Source: Helopsaltes ochotensis | Taxonomy: Eukaryota > Chordata > Aves > Passeriformes > Locustellidae | Assembly (NCBI GenBank): GCA_013400155.1 | Contig: VXBM01000236.1 | Coordinates: forward strand, 827,480 to 891,479 | Length of the DNA: 64,000 nucleotides | Direction of reading: 5' to 3' | In this document: piece by piece, positions 11,765-23,315 of the stretch | Layout of the letters: each line of letters begins with the position of its first letter | Position numbering within the stretch: the first letter of the stretch is position 1 | Translations under genes and position numbers: made by a program | The notes under the pieces: generated by a model | What the model saw: the letters and a program-made list of their open reading frames with translations, nothing else | Told to the model about the DNA's origin: nothing | Databases searched by the model: none

Positions 11765-14157
11765 CCTGGTACCTGCCACTGACAGCACACTCAGCAGTGA
11801 AAAAACAACCACAGGCGACAGGGACACCTCCCCCTCTGGCTGGCACGACGAAATGCCATTTAATAAACTGCATCTGAGCTACTTGGGTATTTTTGCACAT
11901 AGTTCTGGTGACAGCTGCTGTCTGGGGAGGATCCCAGCCCTAATTCTGGCCAAGGGTGGGATTAACTCCCAGGACTGAGGAATCTTGTCAGGTGCAGTGC
12001 TGGCTCCTTGCAAGGGCAGGTGTCTGCAAGCTGAATCCCCAGCATGAATTCACAATAGCCTCCTCTCACTCGTGGAGGGTTGGGCCATTCATGTACCAAC
12101 TTTCCCACTCCCAAATCCAGAGGTAAACCCTGTCCAGTGCAGCTTCTTGGGCAGAACTGGGAATGTGGCACCAGGACTGTGACACGACAGCTCCTGGGTG
12201 CCAACAATCAAATCCCCAAGCATGCAGCCCCAGAGCAGGTGGGACCACGGAGTTGACAGGATCCAAGGGTTTTTTGCAAGCCCACCAGTGCCCACTTTGT
12301 CACACTCCAGCACTCTGGGGTTTCCTGAGGATTGCCACCATGACCCACTGCCTGGCTCCACCACCGTGCAGAGACCAGGGGTAGGAGACCCTCCCCAGTT
12401 GCCCTCAGGATCTGAGGTTGCTGTCAAACCCCACCAGAGTGGGCACCCCAAGGGCAGAGCACTGCAGAGTTGAGGGGGCTCAGGGCACAGGCAGGCAGCA
12501 GCAGTGGGGGCTGGCAGGGACACGGTGCTCCTCCCTGTCAGGAGCATCAGAGCAGGATTTACAGCAAACAGCATCGGGCACATCTTCCCTTGACACCTGC
12601 TCAGTCAAAACCACTGCCCAAAGATGTCCTTTCCTTCAGGCATGGACAAGGAGAGACATTCCATGCGCAGAGACACCAAATGCCCATCCCGTGCCCATCC
12701 CCTGCTCCCGGGCACCGCACCCCAGGAGCTGTCCAAGCTGGACAGGAGCCACGTGCCACTGCCAGCCTGCTTTGGGGACGCCAGGAAAGGCTCTGAGGCA
12801 GCTTCAGAAAACCCTTTATGCCAGCCCTCACACACACAAAGCCTCATTATGTGACAGCGAATTCTTTTCGTCCCCCGCAGCCACGGGGGCTGCCAGGCTT
12901 GTCCTGGAGAGGGATCCTGCTCCCAGCCCCGTGCCACAGGGCTGAGCTGCAGCCACCTGCTTCCCCACTCCAAACGGAATCAAGAGGTAGAAGAGGTTTT
13001 TGGGAGGCAGATCCTGGCTGCAGGCAGGGTGTAGAGTGGGCTGTCCCCACACCCTGCTGGGCTGGGCTGTCTCAGGCCTCTGTTCCTGGTGCTGGGAAGA
13101 ATTCCAAAGCCCTGAGAAAGAGGAGGCAGCAGCCCCAGCCCAGACCTCAGCCACATGAGTTTTGCTAAGGGAGGGCTGAGTTATGGGGAGAGGAAGGATT
13201 TAAATCAGTGCCCAGGATAAATAATTGCATGTTCTGTTTACGATACCGAGACAGTGACAGAAAACACCAGAAAAAGACTTGAAAAGAACCAGAAAACACA
13301 ATCCTAGTGAAATCCAGCAGTTCTTGTTGAGAATTCACCCTTTGCCTTTCTCCTGTAGATGCCAATGAGCTTATCAGGCTCCCGCCTTGCAGCAGCAGCT
13401 GTGGGAAGCATGAGAACAGAGAGGGATGGGGAAGCACCAGGAGAAACAACAGCCATGGGGACCAGGCTGCTTCAAGGGCTCCATTGGCCCCCACAGCTAC
13501 TCTGCTCCAAGGGCTCCGGAGCCTGGAGCACTCTGCAACTGAAATAACCAGGACCAGATGTTTTCAGGGTCACTGTGCTCACACGAGTTTCTTGTAAGCC
13601 CACGGACTCAGAGGGGTACAGAGATGACATTGGGACCTGACAAACAGGTTGCACAAGGAGCACAGACACTGCAGTGAGGGAGCCCAGCCAGGAGCCTGTG
13701 GGCCCACAGACACAGGAGGAGCTGAGAGAAAAGCCCACAATGCCCAGACCAAGCATAGAGGAAAAGAGCCAATGCCAATTCCCCTGTCCAGGGAGGCTTC
13801 TCCTCCCTGCTGGACCTTGGGGGAAACACCTTCTGCCCTCAGCCCCTGACACAGTCCCTGTTCTGCTTGGCAACCACCCCAGGATGAACAGAAATCCAGT
13901 TCCTATTTGAGCAGAAACCTCCCAGGGTAGTAAGATCAACTGTTAAAGAATACAAAGGCAACTTAACACATTGTATTTCAACTGCACATCACCAGCCTGG
14001 AGCAGGAGTTTAGAGTGAAAGAGAAGACAAAGCATCCGTGCCTGCCAGAGCATCCCAACCCCAGCACCAGCTGGGCACCTCCAGGGAGCAGGGAATGGGG
14101 CACAGGGAACAGGCACTCACAGCGACCACGAGGAACACTTACCACCTGAACACTTAC

Positions 14158-14709
14158 CAGATGTCCAGGGTATGTCTTCACTTTCCCAGGAGATACAGAG
14201 AAGGCATCTTCCTTGCAGTCTAGGGCATTGTGGTCTCTCCCCAGGTCTGTCCTGAGCAGCCCCACCTGATCGGTTTCATTGTGTCTGAGCATGTGCCCAG
14301 GCTTTGTCTGGGAATGTTCATCAAAGGCCAATGCTTCACTGCTACTGAAAAATTTATCGTGGCCTGCAGCATCCCTGCTGTGCCCTGCAGGTCCCTGTGG
14401 GAGGCTGATAAATCTTGATCGGTGCCTCCTGGTTCTCCTGGGAAAAGATCCCCAGAGGAACAGCAAGGATTTGTCATGGATCAGCTCACAACCAGGTTTA
14501 ACCTCAGGACTGCACACGCTGCTCCTCGGACAGAGGAAGCTATAGACACCTTCCTGATCTTCAGCTGATGAGAAAGAGGATGGGGTCGGGGACTCATCCT
14601 GCTGGCCTGGAGACGCCGGCAGCTTTGCTTGGTGCTCAGTGCTCCTTGGCTCCATCCTCCATGGGTGGAACCCCCACTGCCTCTGGCAAAGCTGGCAATG
14701 CAAAACCAT
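14158..14709 (-). CDS. Candidate coding exon, possible long-isoform 5' exon of STARD8
   Basis: On the minus strand an open frame from ATG 14,709 (a second in-frame ATG lies 18 codons on) runs 184 codons to a perfect donor, GTAAGTG, at 14,157, ending in phase 0. A second identical donor lies 15 bases further and would add five in-frame codons. The peptide has a balanced composition, with acidic and basic residues, His and Cys, and a basic patch near the middle (RRTRRHRSR). The neighbouring spurious frames are rich in Pro/Gly/Ser instead. I recognise no domain. The position between YIPF6 and the candidate STARD8 exon, the strand and the shared phase fit an upstream alternative exon of STARD8; its paralogue DLC1 has a long 5' exon. 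Open frames of similar length occur by chance nearby, so this stays tentative. Confidence 0.3.
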
Positions 14710-16072
14710 AACTCATTAGCAAGAACCACACAGGAGACTATATTTATTTTGCTTTTCCTCATTTTCCTTTCCATTCCATTTGATTAGAAAGGGGGTGTTA
14801 CGGCCCTTACTCTGGAACCTTCATGCTCTCCTCAGCAGAGCATGCAGACCCACAGTTACAATTCGACCAGCTGGGTTTATATTCCTCATTTCTCTCTTAA
14901 AATACCAAACTCCCTCTATAATTTCAGAGGAGGGTGTGCTTCACATCATGCCCTTTTCACTGCTGGCAGTGCAGCGCTGGGGGAAGAGCAGGGGTTTGGA
15001 GGGGGCTCGTTGAGATGGATTTGAGGTGCTGTCTGAGCTGTTTTTCAGGCTCCTGCAAGGAGCTGGGGCCCAGACTTCTGCACAAGCAGGGGAAGTTTGG
15101 TTGAGGCAGGTAATTGTTCCATCTTCTCCCACCTGGGAGGGCAGAACAGAGTTCCCAGGTGGCAGGACTCTGCCTGCCCACGTGCCCCACTGTCCCCAAG
15201 GCCCTGAGGATGCTCCCTTGCTTCCATCAGCAGCACAAACAGCAGCTGCTCAGACACAGAGGGCTCAGAGCGCAGATATGACAAGGCAGCAGGCATGGGG
15301 AAGCCGTGGCACTCCAGAAAACTTGCCCTGTTCCCTTCCCTGAAACGTGGGCAGAGGGGACAAGGTTCAGGGAAGGTAACTGGGGTAGAAACACCAAACC
15401 CGTCCTTCCCACATCAGGAAGTGCACTTATTATTGGTTTTCATTGCAACTAGGATTCAGAATAAATAGAGCAAACCTTCACTCTTGTCTCCCAGAGACCC
15501 TGACGCCCCAGCAGAGGCACTGCCCCCTGACAAGGTGACAGCAGAGCAATGCAGCAATCCCTGTGTCTGTCCCAGCAGCTGCCCCTGCTGCTGGGCTGTC
15601 ACACATGCCCTCAGTGATGTTCTCCCTGACATCTCCACTGAGAAACCCTCCGTGCTGCACACAGCCTGTCCCGTCCCACCCTTCACTGCCCTTGCACTGA
15701 GTACCTGCAACGTGGAGATTCAGCAGCCTCCAGACAGACTTCCAGCTCCTGCAGCCATGTCACCTGGTTTATCTGCCAGGAAAGCCAAAGGTCAGGAATC
15801 AGGTTCACAGTCCCAGCTGTCAAGAGCTGCACTGTAAGGGTTACTTCCTGATTTTACTGGAAAAGTCCTTCCTTCCACTCTCACCTGCCCCATGCATTTG
15901 CCCTAGGATACAATTCAGCATGCAGAATACTTGTCTTAAAAGACTCACTTGGGGGTCAAAAATGCTAAATTTGAGCTTTATCTAAACAAAGTGAAACTAC
16001 AAAGCCCAGAGTTGCACTTGGGAACACCTCTTTTGAGCATAACAGTTACATTTCCAGGACTGGTAAATTGCC

Positions 16073-16098
16073 CTTTTTTTAATTTTTTTTTTTTTTTT
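16073..16098. repeat. Poly-T tract
   Basis: Two T runs separated by AA. A simple repeat; on the minus strand it reads as poly-A, but no retroposon body was found next to it. Confidence 0.7.
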
Positions 16099-16322
16099 AA
16101 TGCCACTTGTTGAATGAAAGTGTCGTCTTGCCCTGAGCTGTCAGAAACCCCGCAGCAGGGCCAGGTGAGGCACCACAGCCCGAGCTGGGGGTGGCGGCTG
16201 AGGCTGGCAGCTCACACCTCCCCTCCCGGTCGTGGCTGCCGGACTGAACACCCCGGCTGTGCTCCCCAGAACCACGGCGACAGCTGAGCTGCAAAAGGCT
16301 GCGAGGGACGGCGCGGTCCTGC

Positions 16323-16335
16323 CGCCCTCTGGTGA
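16323..16335 (-). promoter_or_regulatory. Possible CTCF site
   Basis: Read on the minus strand, TCACCAGAGGGCG matches 12 of 13 positions of the CTCF core CCASYAGRKGGCR. It sits in a CpG-enriched stretch about 700 bases beyond the 3' end of YIPF6, a plausible place for a boundary between transcription units. Confidence 0.4.
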
Positions 16336-17062
16336 CCACCGGGCCTCGGTGGCTTTCCGCAGCCCCGCAGCCCATGCTCGGCAGAAGGGCAGTGTGTCCC
16401 TGCTGCCACCCGCCCCGGGCGAAGGCTCCTTAGCCAGGATGGATGGATAGATGTCGTGCCATGGATGTCCTCACTGTCAGCCCGCAGCACAGCGAGAGAG
16501 CAGGGATAAAACTCCTTCCTGGCCACTGCCTCAGGTCGTGGTGTGGCTCGGGGGTGGGTTTAATTGCCATTGGTTCATTAGCCACTCAGGGATGGGCCTT
16601 ATCACCCATTCACCCATCAGGTCCCTTCCTACCAGGTTTCTGCTCCCCCACTGCCCTGGCCAGCACCACTGAGGCACACGCAGGAGCCTTGGGTGGCTCT
16701 GAGACCTCTGGGCGCTAAAGCCACTGGAACCCCGATTTTGGGGTATGCCAGCACAACTGCTCCTTCCCCGAGCAGTCTGTGAGCACCAGCAGGATCAGAG
16801 CCTGGGCAGGGTGACATCCTGGCTCGGCCTCAGGGGCTCTGGCACGTGTGGCCCATGTGTCCTGGTCTCCGTGTGGGGCCGGGGGACACGAGGGGAGGGA
16901 CTGGGGAGCTTCCCCTCTCCTGCCCCAGCCAGGCCAGGGGAGCTCCTGGTACTGCAGGTGCCACAGGTACAGAGAGCACAGAGCTTCATCCACACCTCAC
17001 ACCGCCCACGAGACTTTCCGCCCATTTTTTAATTTGTTAAAACAAATAAATTCTTTTCCTTT

Positions 17063-17068
17063 TTTATT
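17063..17068 (-). promoter_or_regulatory. YIPF6: Distal polyadenylation signal of YIPF6 (AATAAA)
   Basis: Canonical AATAAA on the minus strand. Cleavage would be expected about 10-30 bases further, near 17,035-17,053. Confidence 0.4.
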
Positions 17069-19333
17069 GGTATTAAATAGATCAAAATTAAACATATACA
17101 ACAACTTCAGCTGATAAACAGTATTAAAAAAATCCTAGTAGGAAAGAAAACCTGGTTTGTGCATTGGAACATCAGCCATTTCTCTGCAGAGCAGTTCAAA
17201 CACTCCATTATGGGCAACACAGCTGCTTCTCCTTGCCACCCATCCCCAGCAGCTTTAAACAAGAAGGAAAGGCCGTTCCCCTTGGAAAGCACAACAGTTC
17301 TTACCATAGACATTTCCAGCACAAATTAAACCTCTCTGTCGTGGTGACAGGGATCACTCCCCTGCAGGGCCCTTGGGAGGGATGTGCTGCACACTTGGCT
17401 GGACAGGATGAGGGACATTCAGGGAGCACTCAGCCCTCACAGGTGACACCAGCACTTTAAAGGACTATCAATCAGCTGCATTAATTCCAGGCACCTGCAA
17501 ATACCATCTGCTTTGGGACCACCCTCTCACAGCAGGGGTTCCACAGGACCTCCAGGGGTGGCTGAGGAACAAACCCCAGTTGGGACTTTTGGACTTTCTG
17601 AAGTCATGAAAAAAATTTCAAAATATTACTGGATCATGTAAATGCTACTCTAATTATCCTTCAGATAGAACAGCAGCTCAAGTCACAAGACCCAGAGAGA
17701 ATCCAAGGACTTCTTTGAAAGTGTGGTTAGATTCTTACTGGACATATTTGTCTAAGGAATCCCACCACAGCCATCAACAGCTTTACCATCCACTTCCCTT
17801 GAATACTTCTTTTCAGCTTCAAAAAGCTGAACTAACACTTAAACAAAAGAAAAACTGCACACTTAAAAGAAAAACCACATTCCATACCAGCAATAATTTA
17901 ATGGAAGCTTAAAAATTTCCCCTTTCCATGGTTCCCAGGTCTACAAACCACCACAGCTCACAGATCCCTTCCAGCCCCTTGGTGCCACAGCCAAGCCCTG
18001 CCACACACAGCAGCTGGTTTTCCACAAATGCAAAAATGCACCCACAAATGAAAAAAAATGCACTTTTAATCTGAAATTCAGCAATTTCCATCCCAGCTCC
18101 CACCCACTGCTAGTGTTTACAGCACAGACTGCTCTTGCACATATAACTAGAAATTAGTTACATTCACACCTCAGCAGAACCCAGACCTCAGTTTCAGTCT
18201 CCCTGCACAAATGTAGGAAAAAGGACATTTTATAGCAGCTTTTTCACCCCAGATATTTAATGGATTGCTGACTGAGAACAACAGACAACAGGAATCATTT
18301 CTGTAGTTTCCAAAAGCAAGTCCCACCTCCAGTGTCTGTGCCAAAAGACACAAGACTCTTGCACACCTGTACCCAGGAGAGATACGCGATGAACCTGCCG
18401 TAACTGGAGGAGCCCTCTCCCTTTCATTAAAGTATTAAGCAAAATTAAAACCCCACAAAACAACCCACAGAAAAGTGTCTGACATCTCATGGGAAGTACA
18501 AGGGAACAAAATGCACATTTGCACACATTTCTTTGTTGTCCCCATGAACAACCAAAGGAACAGTCACACAGAGGCAGGTGAGAGCAGAATTCACATCCTG
18601 CTTCTAACCCCTCTAGTACCATTTACTTCCCTTCCTTCAAGCTGTTTCAACACTTTGGGGCCCAAGCCCCGGTATGGTTTTTCAGACCCAAACAGCTTGT
18701 GCAGCAAAACTTCAACTTCCTGCATAGGACCCCTTGTTTTTATCATACACACACATTCACGGTGCTTTGCAGGGAATTTTCACTTTCCAAATGCAGAGTG
18801 AGAGCCCAGTCTCCTGCTACAAAGCAGTCTCAGCATTTCTGCAGGACTCTGAGCTTTGCTCCCTGTGGTCACAGGTCTGTAACTTGCAGTGAGACCAGTC
18901 CCCTCACAGATGCAGTGCTGAAGGCACCAAGCTGGAACTCTCCTTCCTGCCACATGAAAGGATGGACACACACAATACATGGATATGGGCAAAAGCAACT
19001 CCCTGCCACCATCTCAAATTCCCTGTAAAGGGACCTAAACTGAGTTTTGACTGAACTCTCCTTTCCTGGGAAAGCCCCAATCCCTCCATGCCCTGGGTGT
19101 GAATCCCACCACTCTACAAGGGAATGAAAAGGAGTCAGACACCTCTCTTTCCTCTCCACACACTATTGCAGTGAAGTTCTATGGTTTGATAAGGCATTTT
19201 TATCTTCAGAGAGAATCCAAGCACAGGCAGGAAAATCTGCCAACTTGTGCAAACTTCATCTCCCAACAGCTTGAAAATCCAGGATGTCCCGCTCCCTCTT
19301 CAGATGGAACAACCCCTGTCCCAGTGGACATTG

Positions 19334-19339
19334 TTTATT
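19334..19339 (-). promoter_or_regulatory. YIPF6: Proximal polyadenylation signal of YIPF6 (AATAAA)
   Basis: Canonical AATAAA on the minus strand, 228 bases beyond the stop codon. It could produce a short-UTR transcript. Confidence 0.4.
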
Positions 19340-19566
19340 TAACACCAGTACAGAACAGGGCTAAACAAACCCCTCAGCAGTTGGACCTCAGTATCTTTCA
19401 CAAAGTGGGACACACAAATGAGCACTTTTTGCAGCTCTCTGGCTTTATCCCACAACCTGCCTTTTTACAATATCCCTATATATAAATTAGAAAGAGATAA
19501 AGCCAAGGATTCACTGCAGCGTCCACAAAAAAGTCCAGTCCGTGTAGCAGTCCCTCGGGATGGTGC

Positions 19567-19685
19567 TCACTGGGGGGTGAAGGTCAGGATCATCCAGCTG
19601 ATGACAAAGTAGAAGAGGAAGATGGGGTACACGACGAGCGCCTTGCGGTTGGGGGGCTGGCTGTCCGCCAGGAACGCCGTGGATG
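19567..19685 (-). CDS. YIPF6: YIPF6 last coding exon
   Basis: The acceptor is TCTCTGCAG just before 19,685. The exon encodes STAFLADSQPPNRKALVVYP, the last membrane segment and TFTPQ, with TGA at 19,567-19,569. Its first two bases complete the Ala codon begun in the previous exon. Confidence 0.95.
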
Positions 19686-22539
19686 CTGCAGAGACACAAA
19701 ACATGTGGAGCAGGAGCAGCAGAACCCTCACAGCCCCCCCTGCACGGAGCAAACTGCAGTGAGGATCTGCACTGCAAGTATTTTGAAAAAAGAAACCACT
19801 GTTCAAACCAACAGACTGTAATCCAAACGAAGTGCAACTTCCTTTAACATACAGGACGACAAGTCATGGAATCATGGAATCACAGCATGGTTTGGCTGGG
19901 TGGGGGTATCCAGTTCCATCCCTTGCCACAGCCAGAGACACCTGTCACTAGCCCAGGTTGCCATAAATGCTGGCTAACACTGTACAACGGGAGCCAGACT
20001 TACAGAGAAAGAACAGGAGAAATTGTGCAAACGCATCTCTATAAAAATCAGCATTTTCTAGTAGTATTTACAACATAATCACAGAATACACCACCAAACA
20101 GTCTCACAGAGTTTAACACTAAATCATCATCCTGCTGCCCAAGGCAACCTGCATACGACCATGGAAATCACCAGGAGCAGAGGCAGAGGCTGAACCTCTG
20201 CCAGCTCAAGGGCTGGAAGAACTATTTCTACAGCCCTTCAGCAGCCCAGGGAAACCTCAGACTAGAGAATCCCTTGGTTTTGCCTGAGGGAATGAACACA
20301 GATCAAGCTTCCCAAGCGCAGGGCACACGTGAGGGACTCACCCAAGGTGGACCAGCCGAACATGGCCCCCACCACGATGAGGCGGATGATGAAGCTGACG
20401 GTGCCCGCGCCTGCCAGCAGCACCAGCCTGCACACCAGCATGGCCACGGTCAGCGGCATCACGCAGTACCCCAGCACACACAGGCTCTGGAAGAAGGAGC
20501 TGCACAGGGAGACAGCAACAGGGAAGCAGCAGTCAGGCCAGGCAGGGCAGAGCTCCGTGCGCAGGAGCCGCCACGGAACGGACCCGCACTCACATGGTGC
20601 CTCCCAGAAGCTTCGAGTTGAGTGTGATGACAACGGCCCCAAACCAGATGATGACAAAGACCTCGGCAAACTGCGGCCCTCCGTCATCCTTGCTGTCTGC
20701 AGAGCCACCCTGCAGCATCCTGGAGTGGGAACAGGGAGAAACAGCTGCAGTGGGGAACAGACAGATGGAGGCATCAGCGTCGATGGAGTTTTCCCAGAGT
20801 GGAGCAGGTGCCAGAGCAGGAGCCCCAACACTGATCCCCAGTTACGCTGCAGGCCCATAGTTTTTCAGCCATTTTATAAATATTATTATAAATTTCATAT
20901 TACAACCTCAGTTTAGCAGAGGAAAGGAAAATGGTTGTGGCTCAACTGAGGTGATCTCAGTCCATTTGTTTCCCTGTTTTGAGGGCTGTGAAAGCATTCA
21001 AGGCAATCAAGCCATGGACAACAGGGTGAGATGGAAATTCAAGTACCAAAGTTTTGGTATCCCTCAAAGCAGAAGAGTAGTGTGTGATTGAATGAACCAG
21101 CTTCAGAGAAACCTTGGAATAACTACGGGATGCAGGCACCACAGATGAATCAGGACAACTTGAGACACCTTCAGTAAAACCATTCCCAGGCCAGGGGACC
21201 AGGGAAAGTCCATCCTTAAGTCCTTAATTTAAGGACAGGAGGTTCTAATGGGCTTGAAGTGTCACAAACACATTTTATCAGAGAACCCAACCTAACAGTG
21301 CTTGCACAAGATAGAGAGGGATCAGATGAAGTTGATCTTAACGCATTGATTAGTAATTTTTAACGCCTCATTTCCCTCATGCATCAGGCTACAAAACCCC
21401 AAATTCCCCCAGAATACTCACAGAGCCAGGGAGACACACAGCACCAACGGGCCCCACAGATCCCCTGCAGGGAGAGGGAAAACACATCACAAAAGTCACA
21501 GAACCATCTCAGTTCTGCTTTCCTGGGAGTGAGAGAGGCCCTTACCCAACTCCCAAGGTGTCATTTTCCACACCCCACTGCTCTACAATTTTCTTATTCT
21601 GCATCTTACACCATGATCCCTAAGAAAAATTCACTCAAGACCCACCAGTTGCTAAAGCTCCCAGTTCCACCCATCCTGGCCCACGCCACCCTGCCACAGA
21701 GCCCTGGTGACACCCTGGTTGTCAGCTCTGCTGCTTAGGATGTTCAGCACTCCTGAATCCCTGTCCCACTGGATTCTGCCTCTCCTCTGGAGATCAGGAA
21801 GGCCCCAGCACGTACAGTCCCTGAGGAGCGCGCTGCTCTTCCTGGGATACATCACATGGACAAACTTCTTCCCAACGGCCTTCAGGTCCCTCATCTGAAA
21901 CAAACACAAAACACTTCAATTTATCCCCCCGTAAAAATTACAGCTCCTAGCAAAAGAAAGAAAACAGAAGTAAAGGAACAGGGATGGCAAATCAGGAAAG
22001 GATCCAACCCAAAAAGTTCTGTAGCATCCTCTGCAACAAACGACTACTGTTCCTTAACAACCACAATATTGTATCTTTTACTAACACCAGAACATAACGA
22101 ACAATTTGTTTGCTCCTCCAGGAAAAGAAAATAAATGAAAAATACCTTCAGTCAGTAGAGCTTCTCACAAGCTCCCACTCTGCCCTCACATTGACTTCAG
22201 GATCACAGAGAAACTCTGGGCCACAATTCAGACACTTTTTGAGCCACAGAAATTTGTTTTAGATGATGAGTTCTACAACAATCCCCACTGCAGTACAGGT
22301 TCAGCAGTGCTGGGCAAAAGCACAGGTTTTGCACAACAGCTATCAAAGACACCAGGAAACCTGAGTTTTACCCCAGCCATGGGCTCAGACTCACAATTGT
22401 GTCCTTGACTGGCTCATCCAGTGTGGAGTAATCCTCATCAGGAGACTGAGATCCCACAGGGACAGTGATCTCCCCTTCCACTGGAATATCCTGGGATATG
22501 GACACATCTGCCAGACCTGGGAACTGAATGGGTACAAAC
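19567..22539 (-). CDS. YIPF6: YIPF6, Yip1-domain family member 6 (exons 2-7; exon 1 not seen)
   Basis: YIPF6 is a multi-span membrane protein of the ER-Golgi system in the Yip1/YIPF family, which works with Rab GTPases in early secretory traffic. Six exons join without a phase error into 222 codons plus stop. The order is: an acidic N-terminal segment (DVSISQDIPVEGEI), the conserved block IMRDLKAVGKKFVHVMYPRK, then about five hydrophobic segments starting at LWGPLVLCVSLAL and ending at FLFYFVISWMILTF, with the family C-terminus TFTPQ. I recall the human protein as 236 residues. The missing start, about 17 codons, fits one short first exon, and exon 2 begins one base before a codon boundary, so exon 1 must end two bases into a codon. 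No good donor for it is visible between 22,540 and 23,315, so it probably lies in the gap. Identity is secure; it is divergent from OPHN1, as in human. Confidence 0.95.
19864..19960 (-). mobile_element. CR1 LINE fragment (3' end)
   Basis: The run GGAATCATGGAATCACAGCATGG followed by a GGTTTGGCTGGG... CCAGTTCCATCCCTTGCCA... GACACCTGTCACTAG stretch is the 3' end of avian CR1 in reverse orientation. Truncated and diverged; it lies in the intron before the last YIPF6 exon. Confidence 0.85.
20342..20499 (-). CDS. YIPF6: YIPF6 coding exon 6
   Basis: 158 bases between a CAG acceptor and a GTGAGT donor (20,341 downward). It encodes SFFQSLCVLGYCVMPLTVAM, then two or three hydrophobic stretches to MFGWSTL. 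This is the heart of the Yip1 domain. Confidence 0.95.
20594..20719 (-). CDS. YIPF6: YIPF6 coding exon 5
   Basis: 126 bases encoding the lumenal/cytosolic loop MLQGGSADSKDDGGPQFAEV and the next membrane segment to LNSKLLGGT. Acceptor CTCCAG, donor GTGAGT; phases 2 in and 2 out agree with both neighbours. Confidence 0.95.
21422..21464 (-). CDS. YIPF6: YIPF6 coding exon 4 (43-bp small exon)
   Basis: A 43-base exon encoding DLWGPLVLCVSLAL, the first membrane segment. Acceptor CCTGCAG, donor GTGAGT. The first two bases complete Trp from exon 3. Confidence 0.93.
21816..21894 (-). CDS. YIPF6: YIPF6 coding exon 3
   Basis: 79 bases encoding MRDLKAVGKKFVHVMYPRKS and SALLRD, the best conserved cytosolic block of the family. 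Acceptor TTTCAG, donor GTACGT. Confidence 0.95.
22395..22539 (-). CDS. YIPF6: YIPF6 coding exon 2
   Basis: 145 bases encoding FVPIQFPGLADVSISQDIPV and the following acidic segment to DEPVKDTI. The donor is GTGAGT. The 3' acceptor is placed at CCTAAAG; two AGs slightly downstream are alternatives that would shorten the exon, so its 5' end is less certain than the others. Confidence 0.88.
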
Positions 22540-23315
22540 CTTTAGGAAGAAACACAAACACGCTCATGTGCACTTCAGATGGGTTGGGGAGGGACAGAGC
22601 TGCTCAGAATTCAGGGATACAACGAATAAAAGGTTCTGCAGCAGGGCCAGGCTGCTGCTGCCCGATGTGAGCAGGTCATGGCCTGAAGAGCTGAGCAGGT
22701 GTGTGTGAGCGTGTCCCCTGTCACCCTCAGAACCGCCCTCTGTGCTCCGTCCCGGCAGCAGTAACTAAAAGAAGTAAAAAGCTGTGTTTCAAGGGAGGTG
22801 ATGCCTGAGGGCTGCACAGCCGCACCACCCCCCCGAGTACCCGCATTTAACAGCCCCGGGGCGCTGCACGGACACCGCCAGCCCAAGCACACACCGAGGC
22901 TGCTCAGGAACCAGGCTCAACCGGACTGATGCCCTCCCCGCCTGCGGGCGAGGAAGGCTCTGGGGTGCCCGGAGGGGAAGGCAAACAGGGCACAGCCCGA
23001 CCGGTTCTACGGCAAACGCTGGGGCAGGCACGGAGGGCACGGCAGGAGGCCGGCGGCTCCCCAGCCCTGCGCCTGATCCTGTCCTCTTCCCTGTCTTCTT
23101 CTCCTGTCGCCTTCCTCGCCCCTGTCCTCGGCCCCTTTCCCCGTCCCCGCCCTTCGGACGAGCCGCCGCCCGCCCAGGCCTCCAGACCCCGCTCCGCCTT
23201 TGCCCGGCACTTGACAGACTGCCTGTCCCCGCTCAGGGAGCGAGAGAAGCCCGAACGCTCCCGGCCCGCCCGCAGCCCGGCCTCCCCGGTTCCGCTCCTG
23301 GCCCCCCGGCTCCCC

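Larger units (their letters stand above)
7091..14140. other. No confident gene; probable STARD8 intron or 5' flank
   Basis: I recognise no protein family here. A second GC- and CpG-enriched patch at about 9,600-10,170 could be another promoter, but it holds no exon I can support. Long open frames on both strands (up to 269 codons at 7,580-8,389) are low-complexity and mutually overlapping. A short TA/TG-rich tract lies at 9,325-9,356. Confidence 0.45.
14710..17039. other. No gene seen between candidate exon and YIPF6 3' end
   Basis: Mixed-composition sequence with no recognisable exon. It includes a T tract at 16,073-16,098 and a CpG-enriched stretch at about 16,120-16,440 that contains a good CTCF-like motif. 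Confidence 0.5.
17040..19566 (-). other. YIPF6: Probable 3' UTR of YIPF6
   Basis: The 2.5 kb after the YIPF6 stop codon is AT-richer than its surroundings, contains no recognised repeat and no convincing coding frame, and ends near a minus-strand AATAAA at 17,063-17,068. It is continuous with the last exon. A proximal AATAAA at 19,334-19,339 would give a short 3' UTR of about 250 bases instead. Extent is inferred from the signals and composition only. Confidence 0.45.

Noticed and set aside
22789..23040. Minus-strand open frame in the right place for YIPF6 exon 1
   Set aside because: Its peptide does not resemble the YIPF6 N-terminus, and no donor in the required phase follows it.
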